A DNA stretch of 64,000 nucleotides from Paenibacillus cellulosilyticus (GTDB taxonomy: Bacteria > Bacillota > Bacilli > Paenibacillales > Paenibacillaceae), in contig NZ_QGTQ01000022.1 of the NCBI RefSeq assembly GCF_003182255.1, positions 1-64,000 on the forward strand. The letters are read 5' to 3'. Positions 54,570 to 62,670 of the stretch are shown here, piece by piece. The position numbers and the translations under genes are program-made. The first letter of the stretch is position 1, and each line of letters begins with the position of its first letter. The notes beneath the pieces were generated by a model that saw nothing but the letters and a program-made list of their open reading frames with translations, was not told the DNA's origin and searched no databases.

Positions 54570-55633
54570 AATTCATATGGTTCTCGCTCGTGATGAATTT
54601 GAGGAATCCGGTGACGGGCGAGCAGTTCGGGACGACTGAGAAATTCGAGAATATCATTAAACAGGCGCAGCTGGCAGAAGAGCTTGGTTTCGATGGCTAT
54701 GGGATCGGCGAGCGTCATGGCGACCCATTCCTGTCGTCCTCGCCGCCCGTATTGCTCACAGCTATTGCCGCAAGAACATCGCGCATCCGGCTGCTGACGG
54801 CTGTAACGGTGCTAAGCGTGCTTGATCCGATTCGAGTCGCGGAGGATTATGCAACGCTTGATCACCTCAGCGGCGGACGGCTGGAGCTGATTATCGGCAA
54901 AGGCAATGATCCACGGCACTATCCGCTGTTCGGCATTACCGAAGAGGAGCAGTGGGATTCCATGGAGGAGCGGTATGAGCTGCTGCGAAGGTTGTGGCGG
55001 GAGGAAAATGTATCGTGGCAGGGCCGATACCGGCCGCCGCTTGATGGGGTGACGACACAGCCGCGGCCGCTGCAGCAGCCGATTCCAATCTGGCACGGCA
55101 GTGCCTCTAGCACGCGGTCGACGGAGCTTGCGGCTCGCTATGGCGAGCCGATCTTCTCCTCGAACAGCTTCCACCCGCAGGCGAAGTATAAAGAGCTGAT
55201 CGAGCATTATCGCGAGCGGCTTGCCTACTATGGCCATGATCCGAGCAAGGCTGTCGTCGGCGCAGGTGCAGGCAGCTTGTACATCGCCAATACGACGGAA
55301 GAAGCGATTGGGCGGTACCGCCCATACTACGATGCGCATCAAGCGACGGCTGCCGCGCAGCATAACAAGTCGCCTTTTACCTCATTGGAGGATGTGATTG
55401 AGCGGGGGCCTAGCCTGGTCGGAAGCGCGGAACAAATCATTGAGAAAATATTGAACTACCAGCAAGCGTTCGGCCACCAAGTGCTGTCACTAAGCGTCGA
55501 CGGTCTGACCGAGGCCGAGCAGCGGGAGCAGATGCAGCGTTTCGCTGAAGACATTGCCCCCGTGCTTCGGCGCGAGGTGCCGAGCACGGTGTGGCGTGAT
55601 ACGAAGACGCGGCTGTCCGTGGAGACGGTGTGA
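54566..55633 (+). CDS. luciferase-like flavin monooxygenase, third type in the island
   Basis: The 355-residue LLM enzyme reads QLAEELGFDGYGIGERHGDP, SSPPVLLTAIAARTSRIRLL and DHLSGGRLELIIGKGNDPRH. It is distinct from both the YtmO-like and the YtnJ-like proteins. The GTG start overlaps the MFS stop (GTGA) and has AAAGGAAG about ten bases upstream. It would oxidise a further sulfur compound with FMNH2. Confidence 0.9.
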   Translation: MKFIWFSLVMNLRNPVTGEQFGTTEKFENIIKQAQLAEELGFDGYGIGERHGDPFLSSSPPVLLTAIAARTSRIRLLTAVTVLSVLDPIRVAEDYATLDHLSGGRLELIIGKGNDPRHYPLFGITEEEQWDSMEERYELLRRLWREENVSWQGRYRPPLDGVTTQPRPLQQPIPIWHGSASSTRSTELAARYGEPIFSSNSFHPQAKYKELIEHYRERLAYYGHDPSKAVVGAGAGSLYIANTTEEAIGRYRPYYDAHQATAAAQHNKSPFTSLEDVIERGPSLVGSAEQIIEKILNYQQAFGHQVLSLSVDGLTEAEQREQMQRFAEDIAPVLRREVPSTVWRDTKTRLSVETV

Positions 55634-55635
55634 TA

Positions 55636-55857
55636 ATGAGGGTGCAGGCTGGTAGTTTATTCACCGAACCATTACATGAGGAGCTGTGGAGCTGCTTGGC
55701 GCGTTCGTTGCTGGCTGAGATTGCAAACTTACGGGTTAAATTGACTGCGGCGGCAAAGGGCGGGAGCAAACCGCATGCCAATCAACGTTGGGACGTTCGA
55801 GAAGTTGAACGGGCAGCCGTTTGCCATTTTGCTTGCGGGATTGAACGAATTGACTAG
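55636..55857 (+). CDS. small hypothetical or decayed reading frame
   Basis: A 73-codon frame (MRVQAGSLFTEPLHEELWSC...) begins two bases after the monooxygenase stop. A second frame from ATG 55776 (MPINVGTFEKLNGQPFAILL) overlaps its end. Neither resembles a known family, and the two together look like a gene broken by a frameshift. Position at the operon end is the only support. Confidence 0.25.
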   Translation: MRVQAGSLFTEPLHEELWSCLARSLLAEIANLRVKLTAAAKGGSKPHANQRWDVREVERAAVCHFACGIERID

Positions 55858-55966
55858 TGCAGGTGCGCATACGGACGGCAAAAAGGATAGGGATCGTTGC
55901 AGCTTGCAGCTTGCAGTTAACGGATGCAGCCGTGCTTAATTGTTTAAAAACGTCACTTGCCGGAAT

Positions 55967-56090
55967 CTAACGGTTGTACTGGCGCTTAGCAGCTGCCATA
56001 TGACCTCTTGCACATGAAATACCCTCAATGGCAACCGTTAGCGGCTTAACGGACTATAATATCGTCAAATAGCCGTTGTAACAACCGTTG
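55967..56090. repeat. short dispersed repeats CTAACGGTTG / CAACCGTTAG
   Basis: CTAACGGTTG (55967), GCAACCGTTAGC (56031, inverted) and ACAACCGTTGAA (56081, inverted) repeat the words found at 17136-17322. Otherwise the ~380 bases between the sulfur island and the small membrane protein gene show no gene. Confidence 0.55.
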
Positions 56091-56196
56091 AAGTCTCAAT
56101 TTCAATCCATATAGTGATCAGCGACATGCAGATGAGCGTTCGTAAACGTATCAAAGAGTTTGCGGCAGCCGGGATATGAACGGGGAACAAAAAAGA

Positions 56197-56224
56197 AGCC
56201 TGCGGCGCTGCCGCAGGCTTTTGG
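56197..56224. terminator. intrinsic terminator for the small membrane protein gene
   Basis: Perfect arms AGCCTGCGGC / GCCGCAGGCT with a 3-base centre. On the minus strand it is followed by TTCTTTTTTG; on the plus strand by TTTTGG. Confidence 0.82.
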
Positions 56225-56239
56225 TTTGTAAGACGAACC

Positions 56240-56401
56240 TTACTGTTTTGTTTTTCTGATCATCATAAACACATTCGCGCCTAATGAAACGATGGACAAT
56301 CCCAGCGTTACATAGAAAATATTATTACCATCGCTCAGGCGAATGATGGAAAACACAAGTATTGCCAAACTGATAATAATGTTCAAAATAAATCGAACCA
56401 T
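56240..56401 (-). CDS. small two-helix membrane protein (53 aa)
   Basis: From ATG 56401 (GAAAGGAAG eight bases upstream) the peptide is MVRFILNIIISLAILVFSII, a short polar turn RLSDGNNIF, then a second hydrophobic stretch YVTLGLSIVSLGANVFMM ending RKTKQ. Two membrane helices with both ends probably inside. No family is recognised. A longer in-frame start at 56446 lacks a ribosome site. Confidence 0.65.
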   Translation of the reverse strand: MVRFILNIIISLAILVFSIIRLSDGNNIFYVTLGLSIVSLGANVFMMIRKTKQ

Positions 56402-56466
56402 CGTGATCTTCCTTTCGACTTGAAATACCATTAAGAAGTATACCACAATGCGATCGAATCTCGGAC

Positions 56467-56500
56467 AAAAAAAGGAGCCTGCAGCAACGGGCCGCAGGCT
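56467..56500 (-). terminator. intrinsic terminator of the esterase gene
   Basis: On the minus strand AGCCTGC, an 11-base loop, GCAGGCT, CC then TTTTTTT. Confidence 0.82.
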
Positions 56501-56589
56501 TGTTCAAGTTTTATATTAATAAGGGGGGTCTTGTCACTTATTATAAAAACGCTAGATGAAATAAACCTGAGTGGAACATTACAGTAATG

Positions 56590-57624
56590 TTACAAAATCG
56601 GAATCGCTTCCAATTGCTGCTTCAGCCAGTCGAAGGATTGGCGACCGCTTACCTCGTGGCCACCCTCGAACAAATCGTAAGCCAGCCGATCCTCGGCATT
56701 GGCTTCCCCGTACAGCCTTCGCAGTTCAGCTGCCGCCCGTTCGAACCCTTCCGCTGGGAAAATAGGATCGTTGCTGCCTGACTCCAGGAACAGCGGCCGA
56801 GGTGCGATAAGTCCAAGCAGCTCTGGCAATTCCGCCTCGCTAAGAAGGCCCGGCGTATAATTGCAGATGCAGTGCCGAATATCCCAGATACTATCCTTGA
56901 ACGTATTCGGATAGCCGATCAACAGTGCTGCGCCAATTCGCTGATCGAGCGCTGCCGCGGTGTAGCCGATGACCGATCCGCCGGAGAAGCCGGCAATCCC
57001 GATACGAGCCGGATCTACATCAGGCCGAGTCATGAAGTAGTCGAGTGCCCCGAATATTTCTGTAACACGCAGCCCGGTTAACGTTTTGCCGAGCATCAAT
57101 AATTTTGTCGCCATCCTATAACAGGAGTTTGGTGCATTCGGGTCGTTGGCAATATCGCTCTCAAGCCGCCGTTCACCGAATCCGATAACATCAGGTGCAA
57201 TCACGATCATGCCGCGCTTCACAAGCTGCACGGCAAAATGCGAGTGGCCGCCCGCGCTCGTCGTATCCCACTGGCCATCTGCCGTCATCCCGCATATCTG
57301 TCTGCTGCCATAGCCGTGCCCGTGTACGGCAACAACCCCAGGCAAGCGACCGCTTGCTCCTTCAGGGATTAATACATACGCCCCGAACGCCAGCCCCGAA
57401 ACAGCGGATAACTCCACTCTTTCTCGTATGTAACCGTCACACTCGGTACGTTCCAGCAAGACCGGCTCGAATCCGGATGTCCGCTCGAACTCTCCCAGTG
57501 ATTGATGAAGCAGACCAAGCAGTCCTAATTTACGTTCCTCAGCCGTTTGTTGTGCAGCCCGCTGCTCTCTGACGACCTTTTGCTCTTCATACCATCTTGC
57601 CAGCGCTGCGTCACCTTGTCGCAT
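56590..57624 (-). CDS. alpha/beta hydrolase of the acetyl esterase/dienelactone hydrolase type
   Basis: From ATG 57624 (AAAGGAGGG about seven bases upstream) the product has 344 residues with no signal peptide. The fold is indicated by GVVAVHGHGYGSRQICGMTA (oxyanion region), IVIAPDVIGFGERR, the nucleophile elbow GIAGFSGGSVIGYTAA (Ser about 222), LFLESGSNDPIFPAEGFERA (acid) and FEGGHEVSG (His). This large-insert form is found in acetyl xylan esterase-like families. Divergent from a sugar ABC transporter operon, it could deacetylate an imported oligosaccharide; this is inference. Confidence 0.87.
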   Translation of the reverse strand: MRQGDAALARWYEEQKVVREQRAAQQTAEERKLGLLGLLHQSLGEFERTSGFEPVLLERTECDGYIRERVELSAVSGLAFGAYVLIPEGASGRLPGVVAVHGHGYGSRQICGMTADGQWDTTSAGGHSHFAVQLVKRGMIVIAPDVIGFGERRLESDIANDPNAPNSCYRMATKLLMLGKTLTGLRVTEIFGALDYFMTRPDVDPARIGIAGFSGGSVIGYTAAALDQRIGAALLIGYPNTFKDSIWDIRHCICNYTPGLLSEAELPELLGLIAPRPLFLESGSNDPIFPAEGFERAAAELRRLYGEANAEDRLAYDLFEGGHEVSGRQSFDWLKQQLEAIPIL

Positions 57625-57744
57625 CCAATGCCCTCCTTTGGTCATATATGCCTTTATCATAACGGGATTCGCGAGAGATTGAGAAGTGTGAACAGCGTCA
57701 AAGTGCACAAAAGCCGAAAATGTTCATAGGTGAAGAGACGAATA

Positions 57745-57765
57745 AGTTCACATTTTTCGTGAACT
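57745..57765. promoter_or_regulatory. inverted repeat AGTTCAC-N7-GTGAACT in the divergent promoter region
   Basis: Perfect 7-bp arms lie midway between the esterase start (57624) and the transporter start (57848). Related half-sites (TGTGAAC, TGTTCAT) occur just upstream. No T-run follows, so it is more likely an operator than a terminator. A weak TACACT -10 at 57795-57800 points to the transporter. Confidence 0.5.
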
Positions 57766-57847
57766 GACTCTTTCTGGCCGAAATGCTGTCCGACTACACT
57801 GAGTGCAGCACCTGATCGAAACACGATCGAGGAGAGGAGAGACCAGC

Positions 57848-58771
57848 ATGCTTCGAAAGAGAGGATTTGTGTACGAACTCGTCAAAAACCGGCTCATGTT
57901 TCTGATGCTGCTGCCGGCGCTGATCTTTTTTCTAATTAATTCGTACATCCCGATGGTCGGCATCTATTATGCGTTCACCCGGTTCGACTTCAACACCAAC
58001 CTGTTCAACAGTGAATTCATCGGCTTCGAGAACTTCAAGTTTCTATGGAGATCCGGCATCCTGAAGCGGCTTACGCTTAATACACTCGGGTACAATCTTG
58101 CATTCATCGTCCTGAGCAATGTGTTCGCCATCGCACTGGCCGTTCTAGTCAGCGAGCTGAAGCTCAAATGGTTCAAAAAACTGACCCAATCCGTTCTGTT
58201 CCTGCCTTACTTCATCTCCTTCGTTATTCTGAGCGTCATCGTGTACAACCTGTTCAACTACGAGAATGGTTTCTTGAACACAACGCTGAAAGCGCTTCAC
58301 ATGGAGTCGGTTGACGTCTACAACACCCCGTGGGTGTGGGTGCCGCTCATTGTAATCTTCTATTTATGGAAAAATCTCGGATACAGCATGATCATCTACC
58401 TCGCAGCCATCACCGGCATCAGCGAGGAGTACTACGAGGCGGCGAAGATTGACGGCGCGAACATATTCGGGCGAATATGGCACATTACGATCCCGATGCT
58501 CAAGACGACGTTCATCGTCCTGCTGCTATTCGCGCTCGGCAGTATTATGAAAGGCCAGTTCGACCTGTTCTACCAGCTCGTCGGCAACAATGGCGTTCTC
58601 TACAACGCCACCGACATTCTCGATACTTACGTCTATCGCTCGCTCAAAGTAACGTTCGACATGGGCATGGCCACATCCGCAGGCCTCTACCAATCCGCTT
58701 TCGGCTTCGTGCTCGTCATGACCGTCAACTACATCATCCGCAAAATCAACGACGACTACGCTTTGTTCTAA
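57848..58771 (+). CDS. LplB-like oligosaccharide ABC transporter permease
   Basis: From ATG 57848 (GAGGAGAGGAG upstream) the product has 307 residues with six membrane segments. LLPALIFFLINSYIPMVGIY starts helix 1 and EEYYEAAKIDGANIFGRIWH is the EAA loop. The family (LplB/YtcP partners) imports oligosaccharides or plant-polymer fragments and uses a shared ATPase encoded elsewhere. A 1.1-kb block of repeats, not a gene, separates it from the second permease. Confidence 0.92.
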   Translation: MLRKRGFVYELVKNRLMFLMLLPALIFFLINSYIPMVGIYYAFTRFDFNTNLFNSEFIGFENFKFLWRSGILKRLTLNTLGYNLAFIVLSNVFAIALAVLVSELKLKWFKKLTQSVLFLPYFISFVILSVIVYNLFNYENGFLNTTLKALHMESVDVYNTPWVWVPLIVIFYLWKNLGYSMIIYLAAITGISEEYYEAAKIDGANIFGRIWHITIPMLKTTFIVLLLFALGSIMKGQFDLFYQLVGNNGVLYNATDILDTYVYRSLKVTFDMGMATSAGLYQSAFGFVLVMTVNYIIRKINDDYALF

Positions 58772-58819
58772 AAGAGGCCGCGGAGCGGCCGGCCGGGCTC
58801 ATTGCCGGGCTGATTGAAT

Positions 58820-59015
58820 AGAGCACATAAAAGTGAACTAAACCACCTCCATCGGCTCGCAGAGCGAGGTAGAGTACAAAAAAGTACACTAACGCATCAC
58901 CAACGGCGAACTGGGTGGGATAGGGTACAAACAAGTACACTAACGCGGCAATGACGATGGACTGCCTGAGTTAGAGTACAAAAAAGTACACTATCCTGTG
59001 GTTGACGGCTAGCTG
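58820..59015. repeat. 51-bp tandem array, four units with GTACAAAAAAGTAC palindromes
   Basis: Units begin at 58820, 58871, 58922 and 58973, an exact 51-bp step. The core AGAGTACAAAAAAGTACACT is conserved; the remaining half of each unit varies freely. The first unit is degenerate (AGAGCACATAAAAGTGAACT). It is related to the array at 45646-45850. Confidence 0.85.
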
Positions 59016-59020
59016 TACTA

Positions 59021-59620
59021 AAGTCGCGAAGCGACGCCATCCAAGGCCGCGAGCGGCGACATCGCACAGCGATGGACAGCACTTGCTTGCAGCAACGCTG
59101 CATGCTCAAAGTCGCGCAGCGACGCCAACCAGGGCCGCGCAGCGGCGACATCGCACAGCGATGGACAGCACTTGCTTGCAGCAACGCTGCATGCCCAAAG
59201 TCGCGCAGCGACGCCAACCAAGGCCGCGCAGCGGCGACATCGCACAGCGATGGACAGTACTTGCCTGCAGCGACGCTGCATGCCCAAAGTCGCGCAGCGA
59301 CGCTAACCAGGGCCGCGCAGCGGCGACATCGCACAGCGATGGACAGCACTTGCTTGCAGCGACGCTGTATGCCCAAAGTCGCGCAGCGACGCCAACCAAG
59401 GCCGCAGCAGTGACATCGCACAGCGATGGACAGCACTTGCTTGCAGCGACGCTGCATGCCCAAAGTCGCGCAGCGACGCCAAAAGAGGGCCGCGCTGCGG
59501 CCGGGCTCCGCGTCGCACAGCGACGACCGCAGCAGCATGCAAGTCCCTCCCGTCGCATGGCGACGGAAGCCCGCGCTGCCAAGGGCAGCGCAGCGAGCCC
59601 ATCGACGACGGTAGTCTGGG
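59021..59620. repeat. 89-bp tandem array with four hairpins per unit
   Basis: Units start AAGTCGCG at 59021, 59109, 59198, 59287, 59376 and 59463 (steps 88, 89, 89, 89, 87), then decay. Each contains TCGCGCAGCGA, CCGCGCAGCGG, TCGCACAGCGA and GCAGCAACGCTGC, all small stems with three-base loops. Frames are open on both strands, giving long spurious Ala/Arg-rich translations. No ribosome site or family supports coding. Confidence 0.88.
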
Positions 59621-59638
59621 GAGATGGGCGAGCCAAAC

Positions 59639-59790
59639 CTTCCCCACGACGCTGAGTGGGGAAGTAAGGGCGGCAAACGAGCGGAGCGGCGGTATCGTTC
59701 TGGAGAAACGTTAGTGGTCGCCTTTGTCCCCGGATTGCTACATAGTAGCGATCTCACCAATTCAGGGCAATCCGGGGACAACAGCGATCG
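59639..59790. repeat. structured non-coding element with 15-bp perfect stem
   Basis: CTTCCCCA / TGGGGAAG (59639-59664) is followed by TTGTCCCCGGATTGC (59724-59738) and its perfect complement GCAATCCGGGGACAA (59767-59781) around a 28-base loop. It abuts the 89-bp array and ends about 100 bases before the second permease gene. Confidence 0.65.
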
Positions 59791-59889
59791 GAAGAACGAT
59801 CCGCCGCGCAGCGACCCTCGCCGCCCAGGCGATCCGCTGCGAAGCAGCTCTCCAACGCGCCCAACAAAACAATCAGAAGGAGGTCTCCC

Positions 59890-60777
59890 ATGAGCGTCAC
59901 CCCATCCGATCGATTATTTCGCACGCTAGCCTACACCGTTCTCATCATCGGCAGCTTGCTATGCTTATTCCCATTCCTGCTCGTCATCTCGGCGTCACTC
60001 ACCCAGAATGAGTCGATCGTCAAACACGGGTTCCATCTCATCCCGAAAGTATTCTCCCTTGAGGGCTATCGCATGGTGTTCCGATTCCCGGACCAGGTGC
60101 TGCGCGCCTACAAGGTAACCACAATCACGACAGTCGTCGGCACGCTGCTCGGCCTGTTCCTCATTACGATGACCGGTTACGTTCTGCAGCGCAAAGACTT
60201 CAAATACCGCAACGCGTTCAGCTTCTACATCTATTTCACGACGCTGTTCGGCGGCGGCCTTGTACCTTGGTACATTCTGATCACGAAGTATTTGAAGCTG
60301 ACCGACACGTACACCGTGCTCATCTTCCCGGGCTTAATGACGCCGTTCCTCATTATTTTGATGAAGAACTTCATTCGCTCCGCCATTCCTGACGAGCTGT
60401 TCGAATCGTCCAAGATCGACGGCGCGAACGATTTCAAAATCTACTATCGCATCGTCCTGCCGCTGTCGATGCCCGGCATCGCAACAGTCGGCTTGTTCCT
60501 AGCACTCGCGTACTGGAACGATTGGTTCCTGTCCTCGCTCTTCATCAACGATCAGCACATGTATCAGCTGCAATTCTACTTGTATAACGTCATCAATACG
60601 ATATCGTTCGTGACGCAGATGGGTGCAGGCACAGGGGTCTCGCTCGGAGGAGATATTCCAACCGAATCGACGAAGATGGCGATGGCGCTCGTTGTGACGG
60701 GACCGATTCTGCTGCTGTATCCGTTCGTGCAGCGCTATTTTGTCAAAGGACTCACGATCGGAGCAGTTAAAGGGTAA
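59890..60777 (+). CDS. LplC-like oligosaccharide ABC transporter permease
   Basis: The 295-residue permease has six membrane segments. ELFESSKIDGANDFKIYYRI is the EAA loop, followed by VLPLSMPGIATVGLFLALAY and WNDWFLSSLFI. The Lpl-type long loop with VSLGGDIPTESTKMAMALVV near the C-terminus is typical. AAGGAGG lies nine bases before the ATG. It is the partner of the permease before the repeat block. Confidence 0.93.
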   Translation: MSVTPSDRLFRTLAYTVLIIGSLLCLFPFLLVISASLTQNESIVKHGFHLIPKVFSLEGYRMVFRFPDQVLRAYKVTTITTVVGTLLGLFLITMTGYVLQRKDFKYRNAFSFYIYFTTLFGGGLVPWYILITKYLKLTDTYTVLIFPGLMTPFLIILMKNFIRSAIPDELFESSKIDGANDFKIYYRIVLPLSMPGIATVGLFLALAYWNDWFLSSLFINDQHMYQLQFYLYNVINTISFVTQMGAGTGVSLGGDIPTESTKMAMALVVTGPILLLYPFVQRYFVKGLTIGAVKG

Positions 60778-60895
60778 TCCAAATCACCGAACTGTAACCT
60801 CTGGTTACATCCATCGAGAAGAAATAAAGCGACAGCTTGGCTTCTCGGGGGTTAACATATTGTCAGCTGAACTAATCCAAAGGGAGGATTCATTC

Positions 60896-62506
60896 ATGCT
60901 TAGAACAAGAAAGCTCTGGATGTCCGTCTTATCCGTCATGCTCGTCCTCACAGTCGTCCTATCCGGCTGTGGCAAATCGGATGATTCGAAAGACACAGCG
61001 TCCAACACGACCGACAACACGGGGGATACAAAGACCGATACGACGAAGACCGACACGCCGAAGGAAGATGACGCAGCGAAGACAGGCATCGATACGTCGA
61101 AGCCGGTGGAGCTGCAATTCTACATGCTGGGCGACGCGCCGAAGGATCTGTCGAAGATTCAAGATCTTGTGAACCAGATGGCGAAGGAAGAACTGAATAC
61201 GACCGTTAAGTTCAACTACACGACTTGGACCGACTGGGATCAGAAGTATAAGCTGCTGCTCTCCTCGGGTCAGCCGATCGACCTTATCTTCACGGCGGAC
61301 TGGACGCAGTTCCAATCGTATGCGAAGAAGGGTGCCTTCCAAGACATTACGGATATTTTGCCAAAAGCAGCGCCCGAACTGCAGAAGTATGTACCGGCTG
61401 ACATGTGGGATGCCGTCAAGATCGACGGCAAAATCTACACGGTTCCAGCAACGTACAAGGAGTACGTAACGCTTGGCTTCGTATACCGCGAAGACCTGCG
61501 TGTGAAGTATAATCTGCCGAAACCGGTAGACATGGCAACGTTCGAAGAGTACCTCGACGGTATTAAGAAGAACGAGCCGGACATGATGCCGCTGTCGATG
61601 AACTCGAACGTCCGTGATAACCTGATTGCGCCAATCCGCGACCTGACGCATGATGCAATCGGCGCAACGCCATACGGACTCGGTATTACGTATAAGGATC
61701 CGTCCAACGTCTATTCGTACTGGGGCTCTGATGAGCAGGTACAAGATTTGACGATTGCGCAGCGCTGGCAGCAGAAAGGCTTCTTCGCGAAAAACGTCCT
61801 GAACGATAAGGATACGCTCCAAGAACCAGTCGTCAGCGGTAAAGCAGCGGCTATTCTCGGGGATAACCCAACTCGCTTTAACGATACGCGTCTGAAGATG
61901 AAATCGGCTCATCCAGATTGGGAGCTCGCATACTTTCCGTTCCCGCTGGCAAAAGGCTACGCGACGCCGGTTCACCCTATCCATAACGGCTTCGCTGTTC
62001 CGAAGAGCAGTAAGAATGCAGAGCGTGCGCTCGCGTTCTACGAAAAAATGGTGCTCGACAAACGCTACAACCAGCTGACAGAGTACGGCGTCGAAGGCAC
62101 GAACTACAAAGTAACGGATGGCTACTATGAAATGATCGGTGACAGCACGTCCAACGGTTTCCCGCGTGAAAGCATGAACGGCTGGGCATGGCGTAATCCG
62201 GAGTACATGCTGTTCGATAAGGACTTTGATGGCGTCAAAGATATTTTCGCATCGCTGGACAAAATCCAGTCGCCGGATAAGTTCACAGGCTTCGCTGAGG
62301 ACTACACGCCTTATCAGGCGGAGAAAGCGGCGGTCGAGCAGGTGGAGAGCCAATATTTTGCACCGCTGTACGCAGGTCTAGTGGATAATATCCAGGAAGG
62401 CTTGCAGACTGCGATGTCGAAGGCGAAACAAGCAGGACTGGAGAAGATTCACGAGGAATATAAGAAGCAGTGGGAGCAATATGTAACAACTAACGGTATC
62501 AAGTAA
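60896..62506 (+). CDS. LplA-like oligosaccharide ABC transporter binding lipoprotein
   Basis: From ATG 60896 (AAAGGGAGG upstream) the product has 536 residues. The lipobox is LSGC (Cys about 23), followed by a Thr/Asp/Lys-rich linker (to about 75), then the binding domain (DLIFTADWTQFQSYAKKGAF, QDITDILPKAAPELQKYVPA) and a C-terminal DUF3502-type helix region (FAPLYAGLVDNIQEGLQTAM). It delivers an oligosaccharide to the two permeases upstream. An in-frame extension back to 60740 overlaps the permease gene and has no ribosome site. Confidence 0.92.
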   Translation: MLRTRKLWMSVLSVMLVLTVVLSGCGKSDDSKDTASNTTDNTGDTKTDTTKTDTPKEDDAAKTGIDTSKPVELQFYMLGDAPKDLSKIQDLVNQMAKEELNTTVKFNYTTWTDWDQKYKLLLSSGQPIDLIFTADWTQFQSYAKKGAFQDITDILPKAAPELQKYVPADMWDAVKIDGKIYTVPATYKEYVTLGFVYREDLRVKYNLPKPVDMATFEEYLDGIKKNEPDMMPLSMNSNVRDNLIAPIRDLTHDAIGATPYGLGITYKDPSNVYSYWGSDEQVQDLTIAQRWQQKGFFAKNVLNDKDTLQEPVVSGKAAAILGDNPTRFNDTRLKMKSAHPDWELAYFPFPLAKGYATPVHPIHNGFAVPKSSKNAERALAFYEKMVLDKRYNQLTEYGVEGTNYKVTDGYYEMIGDSTSNGFPRESMNGWAWRNPEYMLFDKDFDGVKDIFASLDKIQSPDKFTGFAEDYTPYQAEKAAVEQVESQYFAPLYAGLVDNIQEGLQTAMSKAKQAGLEKIHEEYKKQWEQYVTTNGIK

Positions 62507-62609
62507 GCGGATCTGACAGGCGTCGGCGTCCCCCGGAACGTACGGGCGGGCGTCGGCGCATTCCGCTCTTACACGGGTCGGCAGCCACGAGAGTAGTACA
62601 AAAATAGCA

Positions 62610-62638
62610 TTGACTGAAACCCCTTTCATTCATACAAT
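62610..62638 (+). promoter_or_regulatory. sigma-A promoter of the membrane regulator gene
   Basis: TTGACT (62610-62615), 17-base spacer, TACAAT (62633-62638), 33 bases before the ATG. Confidence 0.7.
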
Positions 62639-62670
62639 CTCGGTATACCGATAGTACGAGGAGGAGCTGC

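Noticed and set aside
58820-59620. CRISPR array between the permease genes
   Set aside because: The 51-bp array has only about 20 conserved bases per unit and just four units, the 89-bp array is conserved throughout, and no cas genes are present.
59002-59655. 217-codon plus frame and 294-codon minus frame rich in Ala, Arg and Cys over the 89-bp array
   Set aside because: Several frames on both strands are open at once because of low-stop GC-rich repeats. There is no start signal or family.
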